Source: Cryobacterium inferilacus (GTDB taxonomy: Bacteria > Actinomycetota > Actinomycetes > Actinomycetales > Microbacteriaceae). From it: a stretch of 64,000 nucleotides of DNA. Positions 41,447-48,993 of the stretch are shown here, in pieces; the first letter of the stretch is position 1; each line of letters begins with the position of its first letter. The DNA is taken from the NCBI RefSeq assembly GCF_019599185.1, contig NZ_JAIEUL010000004.1, positions 124,001 to 188,000 of the forward strand, in the 5' to 3' direction. Below the pieces are notes generated by a model. It had not been told where the DNA came from. It ran no database searches and worked only from the letters and a program-made list of their open reading frames with translations. The translations under genes and the position numbers were made by a program.

Positions 41447-42261
41447 CCAGCGCGAACCCGGCTCAGACGCTCACCCTCGCCGACGTGGTTCGCCAGCTCG
41501 CCGGCGCCCAGAAAACCGCGGCGCACGGCGCCCCGGCCTACTCCCTGTTCGTGAACCGGCCGCTCGGCCGTGTGCCGGCGGCCGTGGCCTTCCGGCTCGG
41601 CTGGACACCGAACATGGTCACCCTGCTCAGCGCCGGGTTCAGCCTGGCCGGGGTCCTGGTGCTCGCGCTGGCCACCCCGAGCCTCGCATCCGGCCTCGCC
41701 GTGTGGCTGCTATTGGCGGGCGGTTACGTACTCGACTCCGCCGACGGGCAACTCGCCAGGCTCCGCGGCGGCGGCAGCCCCGCCGGCGAGTGGTTGGACC
41801 ACGTCGTCGACGCCTGGAAGATGTCCAGCGTGCACCTCGCCGTTCTGGTGATGCTGTTCCGCCACCCCACGGGGCTGCAACCGGTCTGGCTGCTGGTACC
41901 GCTCGGCTTCGCCCTGGTGGCATCCGTCGCGTTCTTCGCGATGATCCTGAACGACCTGCTCAAAGCGAAATATGCGTTCCCGGCGAACAAGTCGACACCG
42001 AGCTCGCCGGGGCGTTCTCTCCTCGCCCTCCCGACCGACTATGGCATTCTGTGCCTGTCGTTCGTGCTGCTGGGTGCCCCCCTGGTGTTCTTCGCCGCCT
42101 ACACCGCCCTGTTCGCCGCCAACCTGCTCTACCTCGTCCTGGCGCTGGCCAAGTGGTTCAGGGACATGCGCGCGCTCGGCACCCCGCCCGCACGGATCCA
42201 ACCGGGAACCGGTCCCCGGCACCGGGCCGAGGAATGGGGCGACGGTGCCGCTGCCCGTTGA
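41443..42261 (+). CDS. CDP-alcohol phosphotransferase family membrane protein
   Basis: 272 residues. The full family signature is intact: D98-x2-D101-G102-x2-A105-R106-x8-G115-x3-D119-x3-D123. About six transmembrane helices. The family transfers a phospho-alcohol from (or diacylglycerol-phosphate of) a CDP-alcohol to an acceptor alcohol. Within an EPS operon it may attach a phospho-polyol to a lipid-linked sugar or make a specific lipid anchor; a TagD-like cytidylyltransferase at 59.5 kb could supply CDP-polyol. GTGA overlap with the preceding GT gene. Confidence 0.87.
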   Translation: MTSANPAQTLTLADVVRQLAGAQKTAAHGAPAYSLFVNRPLGRVPAAVAFRLGWTPNMVTLLSAGFSLAGVLVLALATPSLASGLAVWLLLAGGYVLDSADGQLARLRGGGSPAGEWLDHVVDAWKMSSVHLAVLVMLFRHPTGLQPVWLLVPLGFALVASVAFFAMILNDLLKAKYAFPANKSTPSSPGRSLLALPTDYGILCLSFVLLGAPLVFFAAYTALFAANLLYLVLALAKWFRDMRALGTPPARIQPGTGPRHRAEEWGDGAAAR

Positions 42262-43204
42262 CGTGGGCATCGTGGTGGTCAACTACGGTTACCCCACGCT
42301 GCTCGAAGAGAACCTCGTCCCGCTGGCGCGGCACCTCCGCCGCGACCACGTTGTCGTGGTCGACAATTTCTCCGGCATCGCCCAGAGAGCGGCGACCGCC
42401 GCGCTGGCAAAGCGAGAGGGCTGGACTCTGATCGGTCCGGCGCTGAACCTCGGCTTCGGGGCGGGTATGAATGCCGGCGCGAACCACCTGATCGCCACCG
42501 GCTGCCAGCGGCTACTGCTGCTGAATCCCGACGCGCTCATCGACGAAGCCGGTGTGCGCGTGCTGGCCGAGGGCTGCGCCGCCGACCCGGCCAGCCTGCA
42601 GTGCCCGAGGATCGTGCGCTCCAACGGCACCCTCTGGTTCTCCGGCGGCACCGTCGAGGTGGCGGCCGGGCGCACCCGCGCCGGCGCTCATTCGGACAGT
42701 TCGGCGGCGGACGGCTGGCTCACTGGAGCCTGCCTGATGGTGCACGCATCGATGTGGCACTGGCTCGGCGGATTCGACGAACGGTACTTCCTCTACTGGG
42801 AAGACGTCGACCTGTCCTGGCGGTGTTCCCAGGCCGGCGGCTCACTCGTCGTGCGCCAGGATGTCACGGTCGTGCACGGTGTCGGCGGTACGCAGGCCGG
42901 GGCAGGCAAGTCACCGGCCTACGTGTACTACAACATCCGCAATCGGATGCTGTTCGCGGCGACTCACCTCACCCGTCGGCAGCTGGCGCGCTGGTACCTG
43001 CGCAGCCCGGGGTACGCGGTCGACGTTCTCACTCGCGGCGGTCGGCGCGACCTGCTGCGCCACGCCGGACCGCTGCTGCTGGCCGCCCTGCGCGGCCTGG
43101 CGCGCGGTTCGGCTGTGACCGTGGTGGCCCTGACCGGTCGCACCGACCGGCGCACCCCGCACGTGTCGCCGACACGGCGTGAGACCGTGACGGAGGAATC
43201 GTGA
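42245..43204 (+). CDS. GT2 glycosyltransferase (rhamnosyltransferase-like)
   Basis: 319 residues from GTG 42245 (GGGG upstream; overlaps the previous gene by 17 bases). V-G-I-V-V-V-N-Y-G start, V-V-V-D-N-F-S-G nucleotide segment, L-L-N-P-D-A metal motif, and G-G-F-D-E-R-Y-F-L-Y-W-E-D-V-D-L-S-W-R acceptor region split by normal spacing. Same subfamily as the enzyme at 18 kb. The C-terminal 90 residues include N-I-R-N-R-M-L-F and amphipathic basic helices typical of membrane-associated WbbL-like enzymes. The sugar is inference. Confidence 0.87.
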   Translation: MPLPVDVGIVVVNYGYPTLLEENLVPLARHLRRDHVVVVDNFSGIAQRAATAALAKREGWTLIGPALNLGFGAGMNAGANHLIATGCQRLLLLNPDALIDEAGVRVLAEGCAADPASLQCPRIVRSNGTLWFSGGTVEVAAGRTRAGAHSDSSAADGWLTGACLMVHASMWHWLGGFDERYFLYWEDVDLSWRCSQAGGSLVVRQDVTVVHGVGGTQAGAGKSPAYVYYNIRNRMLFAATHLTRRQLARWYLRSPGYAVDVLTRGGRRDLLRHAGPLLLAALRGLARGSAVTVVALTGRTDRRTPHVSPTRRETVTEES

Positions 43205-44463
43205 CAGCCCGCCACCGGCCCACGACCGTACTCATCGCCCACCCGGGTGCGGAGCTCTACGGCTCGGACCTGGTGATGCTCGAGTCCGTCAGCGCCCTCG
43301 TCGAATCCGGGAGCACCGTGACCGTTGCCCTCCCCGGCGACGGACCGTTGGTGGCCGAACTCGAACGGCGCGGTGCCACCACCGTGTTCTGCCGCACCCC
43401 GGTGTTGCGCAAGAGCATCCTCCGCCCGGCCGGTGCGGCGGCATTCCTCCGCGACACGGTCGCCGGCGCTCTTGCCGGGGTGGGCGTGCTGCTCCGCACC
43501 CGCCCAGACGTGGTCTACGTCAACACCGTGACCCTGCCACTCTGGGTGCTGCTGGCCCGCCTGGGCCGCCTGCCGGTCATCGCCCACATCCATGAGGCGG
43601 AACGTAACGCGCCCGGCCTCATCCGCCGGGCCCTGGCGACTCCCCTGCTGCTCTGTGCGAGCGTGATCACCAACAGCGACCATTGCCGGGACGTCGTCTC
43701 GGAATCGTTCCCCGCCCTCCACCGGCGAACGACCGTGGTGGCGAACCCGATCGCGGGCCCCCAGCATCCGGAACCGGCCAGAGCCGCTCTGACCGATCGG
43801 GTTCGCCTGGTCTACGTCGGCCGGCTCTCGGAGCGGAAGGGCGTCGACGTCGCGGTCCGGGCACTGGCCAGATACCGGTCGAGCGGTCACGCGGCCGAAC
43901 TCCACCTGGTCGGCGATGTGTTCCCCGGCTACGAGTGGTACCTCACCCGGCTGCACCAGCTGGTGCACGCCGAGGGTCTCGACGACTGCGTGCACTTCCA
44001 CGGTTACCAGCGCAACGTCTGGCCGTTCCTGGCCGCCTCCGACATCCTCCTGGTGCCGTCGGTACTCGAAGAAGGCTTCGGCAACACCGCGGTGGAGGGC
44101 ACCCTGGCCGCCCGCCCGGTGGTCGTCAGCGACACGTCGGGGCTGCGGGAGGCATCGGCCGGTTTCGCCTCGACCCTCCGGGTACCGCCGGGTGACTCGT
44201 CCGCCATCGCGGACGCGGTGTCCCGGATCGTGCGGGACTGGCCGCACGAGCGGTTGGCGGCCGTCACCGACCAGTTCCTGGCCCGGGACCGGCACGCCCT
44301 CGCGGGGTACCGTTCGGCGATCAGGGACGCGGTCAACCACGCCCAGCACCCGGCCGCAGCCGGCTTCACAGTTTCCGGCCGTCCGGCCGGCTCTGCGCAC
44401 GTCACCGTGCTCGCATCATCACTCAACGAGGGGAAGGCACCATGGAATCGGTCGACTATCTGA
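43201..44463 (+). CDS. GT4 glycosyltransferase
   Basis: 420 residues from GTG 43201 (GTGA overlap). G-A-E-L-Y-G-S-D-L-V-M-L donor-facing loop, A-H-I-H-E, V-Y-V-G-R-L-S-E-R-K-G C-terminal domain start and the full E-E-G-F-G-N-T-A-V-E-G family-4 motif with both acidic residues. The C-terminal 22 bases overlap the tyrosine-kinase gene. Substrate unknown. Confidence 0.9.
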   Translation: MTARHRPTTVLIAHPGAELYGSDLVMLESVSALVESGSTVTVALPGDGPLVAELERRGATTVFCRTPVLRKSILRPAGAAAFLRDTVAGALAGVGVLLRTRPDVVYVNTVTLPLWVLLARLGRLPVIAHIHEAERNAPGLIRRALATPLLLCASVITNSDHCRDVVSESFPALHRRTTVVANPIAGPQHPEPARAALTDRVRLVYVGRLSERKGVDVAVRALARYRSSGHAAELHLVGDVFPGYEWYLTRLHQLVHAEGLDDCVHFHGYQRNVWPFLAASDILLVPSVLEEGFGNTAVEGTLAARPVVVSDTSGLREASAGFASTLRVPPGDSSAIADAVSRIVRDWPHERLAAVTDQFLARDRHALAGYRSAIRDAVNHAQHPAAAGFTVSGRPAGSAHVTVLASSLNEGKAPWNRSTI

Positions 44464-45935
44464 GGAGCGTGATCCGCCGGTGGCAGGTCGTCCTGCTGCT
44501 GGGGATCCTGGGCGGCCTCGGTGGCTACGCCTATGCCTCCACCCTGCCGACGATGTACCGTGCGACCAGCAGCGTGTTCGTATCCAGCCCCCGCGGCGAG
44601 ACCACCAACGAGTTGGTGCAGGGCTTCACCTTCACCGAAAAGCTTGTGCAGTCGTACTCACAGCTGGCGACAATGCCGGCGGTGCTGCAACCGGTGATCG
44701 ACGATCTACAGCTGGACACCACCCCGGCCGCCCTCGCCGCGAAGGTCAGCGCTTCGACCCCGCTGAACACGGTGATCATCGAGGTGACCGTGGTCAACGG
44801 GTCGCCAGATCAGGCCGCAACAATCGCCAACGCCATCACCAGATCCCTCGCCACCGTCGGTCAGGACCTGGCCCCTGAGGGCCCGTCCGGAGCTCCGTCC
44901 ATCGCCGTCGAATCCGTGTCGACGGCGCAGCCCCCGCTGAACCCGTTCTCCCCCAACCTGGTGCTGTTGACCGCGACCGGGGCCCTCCTCGGCCTGGCGC
45001 TGGGTGCGGCGTTCGCCGTTCTGCGCGACATGCTCGACACCCGGGTACGGGATGAGAAGGACCTGACCCGGGTGTCCTACGCGCCGCTCCTCGGCAAGGT
45101 GGGGATGAAACGACGCCGGGATCCGGCCGGAATCACCATGCGGGTGATGCCGCGGAGCACGGCGGCCGAGGCGTACCGGCGCATCCAGACCAACCTCGAG
45201 TTCATCGATGTCGATCATCGCCCGCGTACGATCGTGGTCACCTCCTCTGTGACCCGCGACGGCAAGTCCACGACGGCCGTGAACCTCGCGCTGGCCCTGG
45301 CGGAACGCTCCCCGCGGGTGCTCCTCATCGACGCGGACCTGCGGCGACCGAGCATCGCGGATGTCTGCGGCGTCGAGCCGGACGTGGGACTCACCACGGT
45401 CCTCGTCGGTGCGATCTCCGCGGAGGAGGCCATCGTGCCCCTCGGCCCGACGTTGTCGGTGCTGTCAGCAGGGGCTCTGCCCCCCAACCCCGGTCAGCTC
45501 CTCAGTTCCGACGCCATGCGCACCCTGATCCGCACCCTGGCGGAGTCCTACGACTACATCGTCATCGATTCACCGCCGCTGCTGGCGACAACGGATGCCC
45601 TGGGCCTGGCACACATCGCCGACGGAGCCATCGTCGTGGCCCGCTACCGCAAGACCCGTCGCAGCCAGCTCAAGGACACCATCGCGTCGCTGGAAAACGT
45701 CAACGCCACGGTGCTGGGGATCGTGCTCAACCAGGTGAAGGAGAGCGGACAGCAGGCCTATTACGGGACTGCGGACCTCCCGGAGACCGCCCCTGGAGCG
45801 TCCTCGTCCGCTGAGCACGTCCCGCCGGCACCTCCGGCCATCGCCGTGCCCGCCGTTTCCCGCCCGAACCGTCCCGGCCCGCTGCCGGCCACCCGCCGTG
45901 AAGCGAAGACGACGGACAAGACCACGGTGAGTTGA
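44442..45935 (+). CDS. Wzc/CapB-like bacterial tyrosine kinase fused to PCP (chain-length regulator)
   Basis: 497 residues from ATG 44442 (GGGGAAGG upstream). N-terminal Wzz domain with helices at about 16-34 and 170-190, then a P-loop kinase. Walker A K275 is in S-V-T-R-D-G-K275-S-T-T, where P-G-E-G-K is usual, so the first Gly is Arg; Walker A' is L-L-I-D297-A-D299-L-R-R-P and Walker B V-I-D-S-P-P. The C-terminal tail is Pro/Ala-rich with only Tyr-Tyr near its start (Q-Q-A-Y-Y-G-T), not the usual Tyr cluster. BY-kinases cycle phosphorylation to control Wzy-dependent polymerisation. This contrasts with the two kinase-less PCPs at 6-7.6 kb. Confidence 0.9.
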   Translation: MESVDYLRSVIRRWQVVLLLGILGGLGGYAYASTLPTMYRATSSVFVSSPRGETTNELVQGFTFTEKLVQSYSQLATMPAVLQPVIDDLQLDTTPAALAAKVSASTPLNTVIIEVTVVNGSPDQAATIANAITRSLATVGQDLAPEGPSGAPSIAVESVSTAQPPLNPFSPNLVLLTATGALLGLALGAAFAVLRDMLDTRVRDEKDLTRVSYAPLLGKVGMKRRRDPAGITMRVMPRSTAAEAYRRIQTNLEFIDVDHRPRTIVVTSSVTRDGKSTTAVNLALALAERSPRVLLIDADLRRPSIADVCGVEPDVGLTTVLVGAISAEEAIVPLGPTLSVLSAGALPPNPGQLLSSDAMRTLIRTLAESYDYIVIDSPPLLATTDALGLAHIADGAIVVARYRKTRRSQLKDTIASLENVNATVLGIVLNQVKESGQQAYYGTADLPETAPGASSSAEHVPPAPPAIAVPAVSRPNRPGPLPATRREAKTTDKTTVS

Positions 45936-47095
45936 TGCGCGTCCTCCAATCCTTCCCGGCGGGCCGCACCACCACCAACCCCTACCTGGTGCAGCTCTGT
46001 GACCAGCTGGCCCCGGAGCCGGTGGTGCTGGGCTTCACCTGGCGCCGGGCACTCACCCAGCGGTACGACGTCTTCCACGCGCACTGGCCAGAGGCCCTGT
46101 TGCACGGCACCAGCCCGTGGCGCAGCCGGGCCAGGCGGGTGCTGTTCCGGGCCCTTCTGCTCCGACTCCGACTCAGTCACAAGCGGATAGCGGTCGTGCG
46201 TACCGTGCACAACCTGCGCAGCCACGAAAACGGGCCACGGGTGGAGCGTCGGCTGCTGGAGCGCTTCGACGGGGCCACGTCGTTGTGGATCAGGCTGAAT
46301 CCGAGCACGCCGACTCCGGCGGGCGCTCCCGCGTTGACGATCGTGCACGGTGACTACCGAGAGTGGTTCGCGGGTGCCACGGTTCCCGACTCGGTCTCGG
46401 GCCGGCTGGTCTATTTCGGTTTGATCCGCCCGTACAAGAACGTCCCCGGCCTGATTCAGTCGTTCACCGGGCTGACCACGGGGCCGGACGACGACGCCCT
46501 CTCGTTGCGGGTGGTCGGTCGGGCCACGAGTGCCGACATCGGCGCGGAAGTCCTCCTCTCGGCCACCGCGGATGACCGCGTCGCCGTGGCCCTCGGCCAT
46601 GCCAGCGACAGGGACCTCGCCGCCGAAATCGGCCGAGCCGAGCTGGTGGTGCTGCCCTACCGGGAGATGCACAATTCCGGCGCCGCACTGCTGGCCCTGT
46701 CCCTCGCCCGTCCGATCCTCGTGCCGGCGAACCCGGTGACCGAGGCGTTGCGTCGCGAGGTGGGCCACGGCTGGGTACACACCTACCGCGGTGTGATGAC
46801 CCCTGACGTGCTCCGCGATGCTCTCCGACGGGTGCGGGCTTTCAGCCCGCGGGAGGCGGATGCCCGCCCTGACCTGAGCGCCAGGGCCTGGCCGGTCATC
46901 GCCGCCGCGCACCGCCAGGCATACGCCCAGGCCCTGCGGGCGAGCAGTTCACCGGCGCCGGCCGACCACAGCCCAGAGGCCGCCGGTTCAGGAGTGGTCG
47001 AACAGCCAGTCGTCGGCAGCGAGACGACCATCGGTGTGCGGGAGGTCATCGAGCACGGAGGCGGCGGACCGGTCCAGCCGGAGGGCCGCCACTAG
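45935..47095 (+). CDS. GT4-like glycosyltransferase (GT-B fold)
   Basis: 386 residues from ATG 45935 (TGATG overlap). D-V-F-H-A-H-W-P-E, R-T-V-H-N, L-V-Y-F-G-L-I-R-P-Y-K-N and V-L-P-Y-R-E-M-H-N-S-G-A-A-L segments match the branch containing GumK-like and colanic-type enzymes. Residues after about 345 are low-complexity (S-S-S-P-A-P) and the last 36 codons lie antisense to the C-terminus of the minus-strand GT gene ending at 46988. The overlapped tail could be a recent read-through extension. Last gene of the plus operon. Confidence 0.85.
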   Translation: MRVLQSFPAGRTTTNPYLVQLCDQLAPEPVVLGFTWRRALTQRYDVFHAHWPEALLHGTSPWRSRARRVLFRALLLRLRLSHKRIAVVRTVHNLRSHENGPRVERRLLERFDGATSLWIRLNPSTPTPAGAPALTIVHGDYREWFAGATVPDSVSGRLVYFGLIRPYKNVPGLIQSFTGLTTGPDDDALSLRVVGRATSADIGAEVLLSATADDRVAVALGHASDRDLAAEIGRAELVVLPYREMHNSGAALLALSLARPILVPANPVTEALRREVGHGWVHTYRGVMTPDVLRDALRRVRAFSPREADARPDLSARAWPVIAAAHRQAYAQALRASSSPAPADHSPEAAGSGVVEQPVVGSETTIGVREVIEHGGGGPVQPEGRH

Positions 47096-48076
47096 TTCGT
47101 CTGCCAGCACCCCGGCGGGCTCCCCCGGTGCGAGCACGCCGTGCCCGTGGGCTTCCAGCCATCCGGCAAGCCCGGTTTCGGTGCTCGTCACGATGCTGCA
47201 GCCGTGCGCGAGCCCCTCGCAGATCGGCAGGCCCACCTGTTCTCGCCAGCCAGGCGCGGGCTGCGACGGCAGCACCAGCACCCGGCTGCGGCGCAGCTGG
47301 GAATGGATGTCGGCTCGAGACGGTGCGATGATCACCTCGATGGTCGGGTCGGCCGCGGCGGCCGCGCGGGCGCTGTCCGCCAACGCACCGGTCCCCACGA
47401 CGGTCAGGCGCGCGGTCGGCATCCGTACCTTTAAATACGGCCAGGCCGCGAGCACCAGGGGGAACCCTTTCCTTTCGGCCAACGCGCCCAGGAACAGCAC
47501 TCGGGGCACATCGTCGCGGGCCTCACCCTGGCAGTCGCAGGCAGCCGGCAGCGCCGGGATCACGATGCTGCGACCTGGTCCCGATCGGGCCGGCAGCGCT
47601 GAGGAATACAGGGTCCGCGCGGCGTCGGTGCCGAAGGCGACACTGTCGAGGGAAGACCAGACGAAGCGGGCCAGCGTCCGCTGCTCGATGCGGCGCATCC
47701 GTGCCGCCCATCCGGCAACCGGCCGCCCCAACGGATTGGCGTTCTCAATGGCATAGCTGACACAACGCACTCGCGGCCCGCCGATCAGGGCGCGCGCTCG
47801 AAGGGCGGCGATCGCCAGCGCGGTGCGGCGCAGGCTCAGCATCATGAGCGGCTCGTTGACCTCGAGTTGTCGAACCGACGACCGGGCGAGCAGCCAGGCC
47901 GCCCGCACCGGCCCCGCCGCAACCAGGTCGAGTCCGTCGGCGAGCGCCGCATCAAAGTCGTACCGCGTTCCGCGGTGCAGGATGGTGGCCGGGGCGAGCT
48001 GTCTGGCGCGTTCCAGGTGTGCACTGCGCACGGTCTGGTAGAGCCGGGCCCGGTCTGCGAGTATCGCGCCCACCAT
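46988..48076 (-). CDS. GT4 glycosyltransferase
   Basis: 362 residues from ATG 48076 (TGATG overlap with the GT2 gene). C-terminal domain V-L-F-L-G-A-L-A-E-R-K-G and Q-V-G-L-P-I-C-E-G-L-A-H-G segment, the E-x7-E type family-4 motif with the first acidic residue replaced. The stop lies 108 bases inside the 3' end of the converging plus-strand gene. Third and last gene of a unit that starts with the giant secreted propeller protein, so it may glycosylate that protein or the polymer it binds; inference only. Confidence 0.82.
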   Translation of the reverse strand: MVGAILADRARLYQTVRSAHLERARQLAPATILHRGTRYDFDAALADGLDLVAAGPVRAAWLLARSSVRQLEVNEPLMMLSLRRTALAIAALRARALIGGPRVRCVSYAIENANPLGRPVAGWAARMRRIEQRTLARFVWSSLDSVAFGTDAARTLYSSALPARSGPGRSIVIPALPAACDCQGEARDDVPRVLFLGALAERKGFPLVLAAWPYLKVRMPTARLTVVGTGALADSARAAAAADPTIEVIIAPSRADIHSQLRRSRVLVLPSQPAPGWREQVGLPICEGLAHGCSIVTSTETGLAGWLEAHGHGVLAPGEPAGVLADELVAALRLDRSAASVLDDLPHTDGRLAADDWLFDHS

Positions 48077-48993
48077 CAGCTCCGGGAGTACTCGCTGTAC
48101 ACGGACCCCAACGCGCCTGACAGCATCCCCGCGCCCCTGGCCGCTGTGCGCGTGCCGCGAGCGCGGTGGCCGAGCCGACCGGTCAGCAGGCCGGCCAGAG
48201 CCCGGAGGCTTCCCGCGATCACCCGCAGTGCGCCTCCGGCGGCGAAGCCCAGGCGCAGCAGCTGCCGTTGGCCACCGGTGCGCCCGTTCAGGCGCACGCG
48301 ACTTGACGCGTTGCCGATCCGGTAGGCCCTGCGCAACACCCACTCCCTGGTGAGCCGCTTCGCGGGCACGACGTCGATCACCACCGCCTCGTCGCACCAG
48401 ACCATCCGTCCGCCGCGCTCGTGCAGCTGGCGGGTGAAGAGCGAGTCTGAGCCTCCGGTGAGGCCGAAGCGGGTGTCGAACCTGAGCCCGTTGCGGCGCA
48501 CCCAGTGCAGGTCGAGCAGCAGGTTGTTGGTGGCGGCGACGGTCACGGGAGTCCCCGTCGCCATCCGACGCCTCTCGAAGAACCGTCCGGCCTCCACCCA
48601 CCGGCTGGGCGTGATGTCGTACCGCGAGACGACGGGTCCCACCACGGCTACCGCCCGGTGGCTCGCCTGCGCCGCGAGCAGCGCCGTCAACCACTCCGGG
48701 GTGGGGCGTTCATCGTCGTCGATGAAGATCAACCAGCGGGCCGTGCACTCGTCGAGGGCCCGGTTTCTGGCGGCGGCGATACCGGGAGCGGGTTCGTGCC
48801 GGTAGCGGATGGGCGCATCCGCTCCCGCCCGCAGGACCTGTTCGCGTGCGCCGGCGGCCGGATCGTTGTCGACGATGAGGATGTCGACGGCGGCGTCCAC
48901 CTCCTCCGCCTGACGGACCAACGCCGGGAGGAGTTCGGCCAGGTCTCGCGGCCGCTGGTAGGTGAGGACCGCGATGGTGACACGATCGGTCAT
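48076..48993 (-). CDS. GT2 glycosyltransferase
   Basis: 305 residues from ATG 48993. I-A-V-L-T-Y-Q-R-P start, I-L-I-V-D-N-D-P, R-N-R-A-L-D-E, metal motif I-D-D-D-E-R-P and G-L-T-G-G-S-D-S-L-F-T. A C-terminal hydrophobic/basic stretch suggests peripheral membrane attachment. It overlaps the secreted propeller gene by ATGA and the next GT gene by one base, so translation of all three is coupled, an uncommon pairing of an exported giant and cytosolic sugar transferases. Confidence 0.87.
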   Translation of the reverse strand: MTDRVTIAVLTYQRPRDLAELLPALVRQAEEVDAAVDILIVDNDPAAGAREQVLRAGADAPIRYRHEPAPGIAAARNRALDECTARWLIFIDDDERPTPEWLTALLAAQASHRAVAVVGPVVSRYDITPSRWVEAGRFFERRRMATGTPVTVAATNNLLLDLHWVRRNGLRFDTRFGLTGGSDSLFTRQLHERGGRMVWCDEAVVIDVVPAKRLTREWVLRRAYRIGNASSRVRLNGRTGGQRQLLRLGFAAGGALRVIAGSLRALAGLLTGRLGHRARGTRTAARGAGMLSGALGSVYSEYSRS

